From positions 35,569,275 through 35,633,274 of the forward strand of contig JALGPY010000009.1 in NCBI GenBank assembly GCA_023055425.1: DNA of 64,000 bases. Direction: 5' to 3'. Below the pieces are notes generated by a model, which did not search any database, was not told where the DNA came from, and worked only from the letters and a program-made list of their open reading frames with translations. Origin of the DNA: Linanthus parryae. Taxonomy: Eukaryota > Streptophyta > Magnoliopsida > Ericales > Polemoniaceae. Position 1 is the first letter of the stretch. Each line of letters starts with the position of its first letter. Of this stretch, positions 46,557 to 58,600 are shown one piece after another. Both the position numbers and the translations under genes were made by a program.

Positions 46557-47980
46557 TGTAGGGTTTTGATTCATGGATCGCGCAACGGAAGCATAATCAA
46601 ACAAATAACCATGCAAAACCCTCCAAGGATCACAAGTCTAGATGCATAACGATAGTGAAGGTAAGAAATCATAAACACACCTTTGGGTTCTCCTTGATGA
46701 CTTCAAACGCGAATAATGTCACGTTCTCTATAGTTGATCCACGCCTAGAGTTGATCCTAGATCTCCCAAACTCCTTGGTGCTAGACCGGATTAGGAAGAG
46801 GATGAAGGAATCACGCAAAACGAGACAAAAGAGGGGCTTCGGCCCTCTTTTGGCCGACGGGGTGAGGGCGGCGGCAAGGGGGTCGGGTCGGCCTCCTTGT
46901 TGCTTGCTCTCTCTCCTTTTGTTCTCTCCCACTCTTGTTATGTTCACTAATGAGCATAAGTTATGAGGAAGGAAGGAAGGAGGGTCCTTTATATAGTCCA
47001 ACAACTCCTTGTTAACTACCTAAAGGACTTATTCTAGTCCAACTAGAATTCAATTTAGTCCCTTCCTTGCAAATTAGTCCCTACTAAGTTTGCAAGGTTT
47101 TGCAAAGTGATCCTTCTAATTAATTAATCCAATTAATTAATTCCCAAATCTAGTTCAACTCTATGTAGCGTGTGACCCCATAGGTTCTATCTAGTTGATA
47201 GCAACTATTTGCTAATATGGAGCAGTTTCTAGCAAAACATCCATTCTAGCCAAATAATAGAATAGTCATCTTGACAACCTTTGTACAAGTAATTGTCTCA
47301 TCCCTTTGCCTCCATATCCGGATTGGACACGAGACATACAAGTCACACTCGTATATCCAATCCATAGTTTCTCGATCCATGGGAATAGCCTTATTCGTGC
47401 AAATAACATCAATATCATATATATTGATTTATTTGAGTCTGGCCAGACATTCTATAAGCACTATGGCCTAGGATATTTGCTCCCGTTATGTGGGAGGGGA
47501 AAATCCTCTCTACGTCCACTACGATCTCTAAGCTTGCTTCTCATTGTATCCAGTACACGGTTTTATAACTACCCAGTCACGGTGTAGCGTTTAACGCTAC
47601 CAAGATCACAATGATCCACAACTAGAATATCTAGTGACTTCAAGTCTAAGGATGACAATACCATTGCACCGCGAGAAGCACTTGTGACTCAAAATAACAT
47701 GTATGTAGCCTTCTCGGAGATGGGTCAATCCAGTGCAACATTCCGTAATGCACACCTATGTGTTGGATCGTGATATCTCCATATCAATCCAACCCCATAC
47801 TAGTCTATAGATGATTGTCCCATTAATCATTATACTTGACTAGGGATATTTAAGATAAACAACACAATTGTAAATCTAAGGACTTCATTATATTAAATAT
47901 CCAATAAATAATAAATGAATTTTCTAGCCATATACAAATTCATACTAAACTAGATTGCCTCTAGGGCATCTATTCCAACA
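46557..47980 (-). repeat. LTR4, shared by units 3 and 4 (1424 bp)
   Basis: Inner-type variants, ends intact, with a 9-bp deletion at about 47464 (CCCTCGAGT missing) that explains the shorter length. TATA box 46988-46995. Confidence 0.94.
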
Positions 47981-47994
47981 GTCTCCCACTTGCA

Positions 47995-50900
47995 CTAGAG
48001 CCAATCTGGCGCATCTCGTATGCCCATACTCCTAGTGTGCCCTTCATGCTTCCACTGCGTGAGAGGCTTCGTAAGTGGGTCTGACAGATTATCATCTGTA
48101 GGAATCTTGCATATCCGAACGTCTCCTCTATCGATAATATCTCGAATCAGATGAAACTTCCTGAGCACATGCTTGGACTTCTGGTGCGATCTTGGTTCCT
48201 TTGATTGCGCGATCGCCCCAGTGTTGTCACAGAACAACTCCACTGGATCCGCAATGCTAGGGACCACACCAAGTTCAGAAACAAACTTTCTGATCCAAAC
48301 AGCCTCCTTTGCTACGCCATTTGCAGCAATGTACTCAGCCTCTGTTGTAGAATCAGCTACCGTCTCTTGCTTGGAACTCTTCCAGCTCACCGCTGCTCCA
48401 TTCAGGCAAAACACATATCCCGATTGTGATCTAAAGTCATCTCTGTCAGTTTGGAAGCTTGCATCAGTGTAACCCCTTACACGCAACTCTTCCTCACCGC
48501 CAAATATCAAGAAAGCATCCTTAGTTCTTCTTGAGTACTTTAGGATGTTCTTGACAGCAATCCAGTGACTCTCACCCGGATTGGATTGGTATCTGCTTGT
48601 CATACTCAAAGCATATGACACATCTGGTCTAGTACATAACATGGCGTACATGATAGATCCTATGGCCGAGGCATAGGGAATCCTACTCATGCGTTCCTTC
48701 TCAATCCCATTGGAAGGACAACCACTCTTCGAAAGAGTGATTCCATGTGACATGGGCAAGAGTCCCTTCTTGGAATCTTGCATGTTGAACCGTTTCAACA
48801 CCTTGTCGATATATGTACTTTGACTTAGGCCTAGCAACCTTTTAGATCTATCTCTATAGATTTTTATACCAAGTATATAGGCTGCTTCCCCTAAGTCCTT
48901 CATTGAGAAACACTTTCCTAGCCAATCTTTCACAGATTGCAGCATGGGAATGTCGTTTCCAATGAGTAGTATGTCATCCACATACAAGACCAGAAAAGCT
49001 ACAGAGCTCCCACTAACCTTCATGTAGACACAAGACTCATCTTCGTTTCTGATGAAGCCAAACTCTTTGACCACTTCATCAAAACGTCGATTCCAACTCC
49101 TAGAAGCTTGCTTCAATCCATAAATGGATCGTTGCAGCTTACAGACTTTGTTGGCTTGCTTTGGATCCTCAAAACCCTCCGGCTGTATCATATACACGTC
49201 CTCGAGGAGATTCCCATAAAGGAATGCTGTTTTGACATCCATCTGCCAAATCTCATAGTCGTAGTATGCTGCAATTGCAAGTAAGATTCGGATGGATTTG
49301 GTCATTGCGACTGGTGAAAAGGTTTCATCATAGTCAATACCATGAATCTGTCTGAATCCTTTAGCCACCAATCGGCCCTTATAGGTAATCACATTACCAT
49401 CCATGTCGATCTTCTTCTTGAAGACCCATTTGCACCCTATGGGCCGCGCCCCATCAGGTGGTTCCACCAAGGTCCATACTTTGTTGGTATACATGGATTC
49501 CATCTCGGATCTCATGGCTTCCAGCCACTTCTGAGAGTCTGGGCCATTCATGGCCTCCTCATAGGTAGTAGGCTCATCATCTATGAGCATCGTGTCACCG
49601 GAATCAGTTACGAGAAGTCCATACCTCTCGGGTTCCTGGCGCACTCTACTAGATCTACGAAGCTCTTGTGTTACCTGAACATGTGGCTCCACAACTGCTT
49701 GTGATTCCTGTTAATGTTCAATAATCGGTTCAGTGATTTGTGGTTCTTGAAATTCTTCAAGTTCTACATTCCTCCCACTTGCTTCTTTAGAGACAAATTC
49801 TCTTTCTAGAAACACGCCGGTCCGAGCAACAAACACTTTGTTCTCGGTTGGATTGTAGAAATAGTATCCCTTAGTTTCCTTAGGGTACCCCACAAATTTA
49901 CACTTATCCGATTTAGGCCCTAGCTTGTCTGATTTTAAACGTTTTACATAGACATCGCAGCCCCAAATCCTCATGAACGACAGTGTGGGACGCCTCCCAC
50001 TCCATATCTCATATGGTGTCTTCATGACTGATTTAGATGGAACACGGTTAATGGTGAAAGCTGCACTTAATAGAGCGTAGCCCCAAAATGACAATGGAAG
50101 ATCGGTTTGACACATCATAGATCGAACCATATCCAATAGGGTTCGATTCCTCCTCTCGGACACGCCATTCCATTGTGGCGTTCCAGGTGGAGTGAGTTGG
50201 GACACGATCCCACACTCTCTAAGATAGTCGTCAAACTCTTGGCTCAAGTATTCTCCTCCGCGATCCGATCGTAGAGCCTTGATACTTTTGCCAAGTTGCT
50301 TCTCTACTTCATTCTTGAATTCTTTGAACACTTCAAAGGATTCGGATTTTGCCCTCATAAGGTACACAAATCCATATCTACTGTAATCATCAGTAAATGT
50401 CATGAAGTAGACATAACCACTCCTGGCTGGCGTGGCAAATGGCCCACATACATCGGTATGTATGAGCGCCAATTGCTCACTAGTCCTCTCACCTTTCTTA
50501 TTGAAAGGGGACTTTGTCATTTTTCCCAATAAACAAGCCTCACATGTCTCATATGATTCAAAATCAAATGAGTCTAGTAATCCATCCTTATGGAGTCTAG
50601 ATACACGTTTCTCATTTATATGGCCTAAACGACAATGCCATAAATAAGCAGGATTTAAATCATTTATTTTAATCCGCTTGGTATTAATGTTGTAGACAGG
50701 ATTGCTTAGATCAAGGACATAAAGTCCATTAAATAATTGCGCACTAAAATAGTGAATATTATTCAAATAAAAGGAACAACAATTGTTCTTTATTGAAATA
50801 ATAAAACCATTCTTGTCCAAACAAGAAATAGAAATAATGTTTCTGCTCATAGCAGGCACAAAATAGCAATTATTTAATTCTAAAACTAATCCTGAAGGCA

Positions 50901-51048
50901 GAGATAGCTCGCACACGCCTATGGCCAACGCAGCAACCTTTGCTCCATTCCCAACGCGCAGATCTACCTCTCCTTTAGCCAATCTTTTACTTCTCTTTAG
51001 ATCCTGCATATTTCGACAAATATGAGATCCACATCCAGTATCTAATAC
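47995..51048 (-). pseudogene. copia pol of unit 4, one nonsense codon
   Basis: Open on both sides of a single stop at 49711-49713 (Glu to TAA) in the linker between integrase and RT. Integrase (HTDVCGPF, RGGEY, NGVSERRNRT), RT with YVDD and RNase H are otherwise complete. In RNase H it has GVAKEA like unit 2, whereas units 1 and 3 have GAAKEA, so it is mosaic with respect to its gag. Confidence 0.92.
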
Positions 51049-51975
51049 CTAAGATGTAGAGACAGTTAAATTGACATCTACAACAAAAATACCTGGTGGT
51101 GGTGGAATCACTATTCCAAGCCTCTTGTCCTCCAGATATTTTGGTCAGTTCCTCCTTCAGTGTCCAGGCTGACTGCAGTAGTGACATTCACCCTTAGTCA
51201 TGACCTTGGCAATGCCACCAACAGGCTTAAGGGCTGGTTCCTTGGACTTGGCAACTGACTTGCCTTTGCCCTTGGAGGAAGAGGCAAACCTTTTGCCCTT
51301 TTCTTTCTGCACCATCATAATGGCCTTGCCCTTACCCTTGTTGATGCTCTGTTCAGCCGTCCTCAACATGTTGAGAAAATCTGGCAGTGGTTTAACGATC
51401 TTGTTCATGTTGTAGTTCATAATGAACTGTCCATAACTCTCAGGCAACGATTGCAACACGAGATCGGTTGCCAACTCTTGGCCGACCGGGAACCCAAGCC
51501 GGGCGAGATTCTCCAAGTACCCGATCATTCGGAGTACATGGGGTCCCACCGGGTTCCCTTCTGCCAGATGACATTTGAATAGTGCCTTTGAGACCTCATA
51601 CCTCTCTACCCTTGCCTGCTCTTGGAAGAGCTGCTTTAGATGTTCGATCATATCGACAGCATTCATGTTTTCGTGTTGCTTCTGAAGCTCAAAAGTCATG
51701 GTGCAAAGCATTAGGCAGGCCGCATCATTAGCGTCATCAAGACGCTTTTGATACGCCTTTAAGGCAGCAGGTGTCTGGTTCTCTGGACCTTCTGGAACAT
51801 GCTCCTCTATTGCGTACAGTTTCTTCTCTTGCTTGAGAACAATTCTCAAGTTTCTGTACCAATCAAGAAAGTTGGTTCCAGAGAGCTTGTCCTTCTCAAG
51901 GACAGATCGTAGGGAATGTTGTGAACCCGATGAGTTGTTTGCCATTTGGAATTCTACAAAAAGGAAAATTCGCAA
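51049..51975 (-). pseudogene. copia gag of unit 4, two nonsense codons in the zinc knuckle
   Basis: The capsid part is open, then TGA at 51157-51159 (Trp after CSQPGH) and TGA at 51145-51147 (last Cys ligand), exactly as in unit 1. It also shares KLSGTNF with unit 1. The family-wide TAG follows at 51049-51051. The truncated 272-aa product would lack the nucleic-acid-binding knuckle. Confidence 0.92.
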
Positions 51976-53629
51976 GTTTTAGTATTTGTGAATTTTTGAC
52001 TATATTTAATAATTGCTAGCTTATTAAATATAGCTCCCACTATTTTTCTACGGATTAATAACCCTCAAGATATTAATGCGGAAAATATCCTTATATTTTC
52101 TAGTGGGCCAAGATCCATCTTTCATCTCCTTATGAGCTTGCTTTGGCAAGTCACCCATAATTTGACTACTTTAGGTAGGAACAATACCAATTGCATCCCA
52201 TATGCAACTCTTGGTTCAATCGGGCAAATAACTCCTTATTTATCCATCCATATGGATAATCCCAATTGATTGCCTCTAGGTTTCTTAATCAAATTAATAG
52301 CCTAGTTGTGTTCAACCTCTTATCTAAACAATTGCACATTGTTACGTGCCATCGCATTCCATCATTATGAACCAAGTCGCCATGCTTTGGCACGCACGAA
52401 CTTGATAAATAATGATGATAATGAGTGTTTAAATAACGAGAAGGCAAGAACACAATATTTAAAATTTGAGGGATTTTAAATTCAATTTTTAATTGTTTTG
52501 TTGATCAATATCAACTAATCTATCTATTTGAGTTTGGGCACAACTCCAAATAATAGATCCGGGTTGTCTAATTATCTTATTATCCTAATTGCATGCATCA
52601 TCCATACACCAACCACACAAATAATAAAACAATAAATAAACAACCACAAAACAGAAATTAAACGTGATGTGGATATGGCCTTTTCTAGACTAAGATAATT
52701 CCAAGCCAATGAAATTATCTATGAACCCTAAGCAAACACATCTCCATGCGTCTTGATCTCTTTGGTCCATCCTTCATAGTCTTGTGGATTGCTCCATGCT
52801 CCATGCTCCATCTTTTGTGGCTTCTTTGGCTTTGGGCTTCTTTTCTCCAATCTTGGCTAACAATCTAGTTTATCTAGCACTAGCTAATATCTATACTAAA
52901 TAAAATAAATCTCACAAGTTGAGAAAAAAAATGGCATGCAGGCCATAAAACCCTAATTAATTATTACAATTAATTGATCAGCTCGCAGGCCGTAAAACCA
53001 AACCACAAAATTAAACATCCACATCAAACCACATCCTAAGGCCTAATCCAATCACCATGCGATTTGCACATAAACAGTTAAAATCCAATTTTAACGTGCT
53101 TGGTCAATTTTAATTGATTTTAGGATTTCTAGGGTTAAAACGGTCCATGGGCCCAAAAATCCAATTGCCCGGGCCCATTAAAGTGAACCATAAGGCCCTA
53201 GGGCCGGCCCGACCCAAAACCCGCAAGCTAGGCCCGCAGGTTAGGGCCGCCCGGCCCCTTAGGGCGGCCAAGCTTGGGCGGCAAGCAAGGGGGGCGGTTC
53301 CTAGGGGGGCCGAACCTCCTCTTGGGGGTTGTTTCCAAAACAACTCCCTTGCTTGGAGCCCAAGTTTGGTTGTTTCCTTGTTTTGGGAGAACTCCTTCTT
53401 CCCCAAGGATGCCCAAACCCTAGATCTAAGATCCTAAAATTTCTCAAACTCACCAATTCATGCATCCAATGCAAAAATTGGAACTTGTTATGAGTAATTA
53501 TTGACAAATTGCAACCCATGCTTGATTTGTCTTGTTTTACGCGATAAACAATCAAATTTAGGTGTAAAACAACAAGAATGTAACACATAATCTACGTTTA
53601 TGCTCTATGACCTGTGGCTCTGATACCAC
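51976..53629 (-). other. leader and primer binding site of unit 4
   Basis: As in the other units; primer site 53617-53628. The plus-strand open frame seen at the same place in units 1-3 has lost its start here (AATTGCTAG), a sign that it is not a gene. Confidence 0.8.
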
Positions 53630-55063
53630 TGTAGGGTTTTGATTCATGGATCGCGCAACGGAAGAATAATCAAACAAATAACCATGCAAAACCCTCCAAG
53701 GATCACAAGTCTAGATGCATAACGATAGTGAAGGTAAGAAATCATAAACACACCTTTTGGGTTCTCCTTGATGACTTCAAACGCGAATAATGTCACGTTC
53801 TCTATAGTTGATCCACGCCTAGAGTTGATCCTAGATCTCCCAAACTCCTTGGTGCTAGCCCGGATTAGGAAGAGGATGAAGGAATCACGCAAAACGAGAC
53901 AAAAGAGGGGCTTCGGCCCTCTTTTGGCCGACGGGGTGAGGGCGGCGGCAAGGGGGTCGGGTCGGCCTCCTTGTTGCTTGCTCTCTCTCCTTTTGTTCTC
54001 TCCCACTCTTGTTATGTTCACTAATGAGCATAAGTTATGAGGAAGGAAGGAAGGAGGGTCCTTTATATAGTCCAACAACTCCTTGTTAACTACCTAAAGG
54101 ACTTATTCTAGTCCAACTAGAATTCAATTTAGTCCCTTCCTTGCAAATTAGTCCCTACTAAGTTTGCAAGGTTTTGCAAAGTGATCCTTCTAATTAATTA
54201 ATCCAGTTAATTAATTCCCAAATCTAGTTCAACTCTATGTAGCGTGTGACCCCATAGGTTCTATCTAGTTGGTAGCAACTATTTGCTAATATGGAGCGGT
54301 TTCTAGCAAAACATCCATTCTAGCCAACTAATAGAATAGTCATCTTGACAACCTTTGTACAAGTAATTGTCTCATCCCTTTGCCTCCATATCCGGATTGG
54401 ACACGAGACATACAAGTCACACTCGTATATCCAATCCATAGTTTCTCGATCCATGGGAATAGCCTTATTCGTGCAAATAACATCAATATCATATATATTG
54501 ATTTATTTGAGTCTGGCCAGACATTCTATAAGCACTATCCCTCGAGTGGCCTAGGATATTTGCTCCCGTTATGTGGGAGGGGCAAATCCTCTCTACGTCC
54601 ACTACGATCTCTAAGCTTGCTTCTCATTGTATCCAGTACACGCCTTTATAACTACCCAGTCACGGTGTAGCGTTTAACGCTACCAAGATCACAATGATCC
54701 ACAACTAGAATATCTAGTGACTTCAAGTCTAAGGATGACAATACCATTGCACCGCGAGAAGCACTTGTGACTCAACATAACATGTATGTAGCCTTCTCGG
54801 AGATGGGTCAATCCAGTGCAACATTCCGTAATGCACACCTATGTGTTGGATCGTGATATCTCCATATCAATCCAACCCCATACTAGTCTATAGATGATTG
54901 TCCCATTAATCATTATACTTGACTAGGGATATTTAAGATAAACAACACAATTGTAAATCTAAGGACTTCATTATATTAAATATCCAATAAATAATAAATG
55001 AATTTTCTAGCCATATACAAATTCATACTAAACTAGATTGCCTCTAGGGCATCTATTCCAACA
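53630..55063 (-). repeat. LTR5, rightmost LTR (5' LTR of unit 4, 1434 bp)
   Basis: The true 5' end of the array: TGTAGGG to CCAACA, then the TAGGG duplication at 55064-55068. It shares the outer-type variants ACACGCC and GGAGCGG with LTR1 and differs from it at about eight places by eye. Confidence 0.95.
54062..54069 (-). promoter_or_regulatory. TATA box of LTR5
   Basis: Minus strand TATATAAA in CTATATAAAGG. Equivalent boxes exist in each array LTR (21358, 28440, 39906 and 46988), so each unit has its own promoter copy. Confidence 0.6.
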
Positions 55064-55220
55064 TAGGGCTGCTGTGTAATTAGGTGCATGTATATAAGCA
55101 CCTTTCTGTAACAGAATTTAGTTAATGGATTCATTAATTGTTTTTCCCTCTTTTCTCTCTTTCTCAGTTCTCTTCTTCTTCTTCTTCCTCAAGATCTGTA
55201 CATGGTGTTCATCTTCTACA
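55064..55220 (+). repeat. 5' LTR of element D, right piece
   Basis: The TAGGG duplication (55064-55068) and then the remaining 152 bases of the LTR to CTTCTACA. Contains a TATA box inside a hairpin (55082-55103). Confidence 0.93.
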
Positions 55221-55232
55221 TGGTATCAGAGC
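55221..55232 (+). other. primer binding site of element D
   Basis: TGGTATCAGAGC directly after the LTR; initiator Met tRNA. Confidence 0.92.
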
Positions 55233-55628
55233 CTGTAATGGCTCGTCGCCGGTGATTCTTCCGAGCGCTTCCTCTTCGCTGCTTCACCTCGCCTCAGGTT
55301 CTTCAATTCTCGTCTCTTCTTCATTGATCTCTTCCAGGTTCTTCCTCGGCTCAATTCATCGCTTCAATTTCTGAGCATTTACTTCGCCATTGTTGTCTGA
55401 ATGATCTGTAGATCGAGTTTTGTGCCTTGTCTTTGATTCTCTGCATTTAATTTCTCTCGGTTCTGTTAATTGAGTTCAATTCGAGTTAATCAGCCGAGTT
55501 TTGCCGAGTTGTTCACTTTCTGTGCCGAGTTTTGCCGAGTTATCGGTTTTGGTACTGAGTTTTGACTAAGTTACCGAGTATTACACTGAGTTCTACCGAG
55601 TTTAGCTCTATTCTGCACTATTTTCTCT
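55233..55628 (+). other. leader of element D
   Basis: Pyrimidine-rich and non-coding, with five to six copies of a CCGAGTT-like motif between about 55490 and 55600. Confidence 0.7.
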
Positions 55629-58600
55629 ATGGCTGATCTTCTACCTGAAGGCCTCAAGTTCTTGATTGGTAATCTACGTTCTCTAGTGCCTATCAAACTT
55701 GATGGCACTAATTACATGATCTGGAAAGCTCAGCTTGTCACTATTCTGCAAGAAAACAACCTATTTCATTTTCTCACAGATACAACTAATGTTCCTACAC
55801 CACAAGTTCTGGATTCTGAGACTGGTACACTTGTTAGGAATCCTTCATTTCCTGAGTGGTTTGCTATTGATCAACATCTCAAGAGCTGTCTATATGCTTC
55901 CATTGCACCTTCTGTATTGCCTTCTGTCCTACATCTTCAGCATGCCTATCTAATTTGGAATGCCTTGTCTCAAAGATTCTCTTATCTCTCAAGTTAACAT
56001 GTTCATCAATTGAAGGATCAACTTAACTCAGCTGTTAAAGGTTCACACTCCATGACAGCATATCTTGATTCTATCAAAGCTCTTACTGATCAGTTAGCTC
56101 AAGTTAATGAGTTCATTTCTGAGGATGATCTCATTATACACATTCTCAGAGGTCTACCACCTGACTATGACTATTTCAAGGCTTCTGTTAGGATAAGAGG
56201 CTCTCCCATTTCTGTTGCTGAATTGAGTTCTTTACTGGTATCTGAGGAGCTGCATCACACTACTACCTCCTCCTTCAAGAATCTCTCCATTGGATCTCCA
56301 GCTTCTCTTGGCTCTTCTGCTGGTTCAACTGAGTTACATACTGCTTATCAAGCTGTCAAATATAGACCTCCTTACAAGAACAAGAACTATCACACTTCCA
56401 AATTTCAGAACTACTCAAGGCCTTCTACTGGTTATTCTTCTCCCAACTATAATGCCTCTCCAAGGCCATCTACTACTGCTTGTATTCTCGGTAAACCTCC
56501 TACTACTGGTTCTATATCTGATGATATCACTTGTCAGATTTGTGGTAGAAAAAGGCACACTGCATTAGACTGCTGGTACAGGCTTGACACATCCAAGTTT
56601 GCTAGTACTAGACCCAAAAGAGCTTATACTGCAACTGCTTCTTCACCAGACCCTGATCCCTTCTCTCAACCTTGGCTTCTAGACACTGGTGCTAATAATC
56701 ATGTGACTCACAATGCACACAACTTGTCTCATCTGCAACCTTATCATGGAGCTGATACAATCACCATTGGTAATGGTAATGCCTTACCTATTCATTCCAT
56801 TGGTCATTCTACTATTTCTGTTTCTCCTCAAATGACTTTTAAAATACCTAATGTCTTTTATTCCCCTGCTTTGTCTGCCAATCTACTTTCTGTGTTTCAA
56901 TTCACTTCTGATAATGATTGCAGCATCACTTTTAATGCTTCTCAATTTGTTATTCAGGACAATCAGTCCAAGAAAATACTCTACACAGGCCACTGTGAAA
57001 ATGGTCTCTATCAGTTGTCTGCTGCTGCAAACACTCTGCACTCTCCTCCTTCATCCACTTTGTCTTCTGTAGCCTACTCTGCTTCAATCTCTCATGACAC
57101 TTCTTTGTGGCATCAAAGGTTGGGGCACCCTGCCTTTCCTATCCAGCATTCTCTTCAGAAATGCTTAAATAAGAAGTTTGTGTCACCTTCTTTGTTATGT
57201 AATTCATGTTCAGTGTGCAAATCTCATAAACTTGTATTTCCTCTTTCTGTATCACATGCCACATCTGCATTTGATTTAGTTCATTCAGATGTCTGGGGGC
57301 CTTCTCCTGTTTCTTCTTGTCAGCAATATAAATACTATGTTCTATTTTTAGATGACTTTTCCAAATATTGCTGGTTTTATCCTCTAAAGTTCAAGTCTCA
57401 AGCTCACACTGCTTATTTGCATTTTACTGCATTCGTTAGTACCCAATTTAATGCTACTGTTAAAACTTTCAGAACAGACAATGGTTCTGAGTTTGTAAAC
57501 ACTGAATTTGCATTATATCTTCAGTCTCAGGGTACCATACATCAAACTTCTTGTCCTCACACCCCCCCCAACAAAATGGGAGGGTTGAGAGAAAACACAG
57601 ACATCTTATGGAAACAGCACTCACTTTACTTTCTCATGCTAATCTTCCATCTCAATTTTGGCTAGAAGCTGCTATAACTGCCAATTTTCTTATTAATAGA
57701 CTTCCCAAAAAGTCACTCTCTTTAGTTTCTCCTTATGAAATTTTATTCAAAACCACTCCAGATTATTCTTCTTTTAGAGTCTTTGGTTGTCTTTGTTATC
57801 CCTGGTTAAAACCCTATACTACTACAAAATTACACCCCAAGTCTACAAAGTGCATTTTCTTAGGCTATTGTCCTAATTCAAAAGGATACAGATGTCTTGA
57901 CATCACTACTAGACTAGTTTACATTTCTAGACATGTCATATTTGATGAGTCTCAATTTCCTTCTCTTATTAATGACTCATCTACTTCTTTCAAATCCCCA
58001 TCTTATACTTCAGAATGGGCCTTCTTACAACCTCTTTTTGCAACCTCATCAGTTCCTACACCATCATCACCATTATCTCCTGAACCTTCACCTCCTTGTC
58101 CACCTCCACAATTACCCTCATTATCTGCCTCCACTTCCTCTTCTAGTACATCACCTCCTTCTTCTCAACCACCATCAGCTTCTCTTCATCCAATGACCAC
58201 TAGAGCTAGGGCTGGCATTACCAAACCCAATCCCAGATATGCTCATTTGTCTCTTATCAGCTCTAAAGATACAGAGCCCTCCTCCTTCAAAGAAGCTTCA
58301 TCTTCTCCTACTTGGCAAACTGCCATGAAAGAGGAGTATGATGCCTTGATCAAACAAGGCACTTGGTCACTTGTCCCTTTACCATCTCACAGAAAACCCA
58401 TTGGTTGCAAATGGGTGTATAGGGTGAAGACGAACTCTGATGGTTCAGTTGCTAGGCACAAAGCCATATTAGTTGCCAAGGGATTCTTACAGCAATATGG
58501 TCTTGATTATTCAGAAACATTCAGTCCAGTGGTTAAACCCCAAACTATTAGGGTTGTTATATCTCTTGCTGTCTCTTCTGGCTGGGCTATTAAACAACTT

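Larger units (their letters stand above)
20927..55063 (-). mobile_element. tandem array of an Angela-like copia element: five LTRs, four internal regions
   Basis: Minus-strand units share LTRs. LTR1 20927-22359, unit 1 22360-28008, LTR2 28009-33826 (with element E inside), unit 2 33827-39474, LTR3 39475-40907, unit 3 40908-46556, LTR4 46557-47980, unit 4 47981-53629, LTR5 53630-55063. Each internal region is 5648-5649 bp and each LTR about 1433 bp. One TAGGG duplication flanks the whole array and no junction inside has its own duplication. The family is Angela/BARE-like: LTR start TGTTGGAAT with CCCTAGAGGC, Met-tRNA primer site, and polypurine tract AGTGGGAGAC. Units carry private mutations, so the array is not a simple assembly copy. 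Confidence 0.93.

Noticed and set aside
20927..55063. Array as a pure assembly artefact
   Set aside because: Each unit and LTR has private substitutions, LTR4 has a 9-bp deletion, LTR2 holds element E, and the target duplication is intact. It still deserves long-read confirmation.
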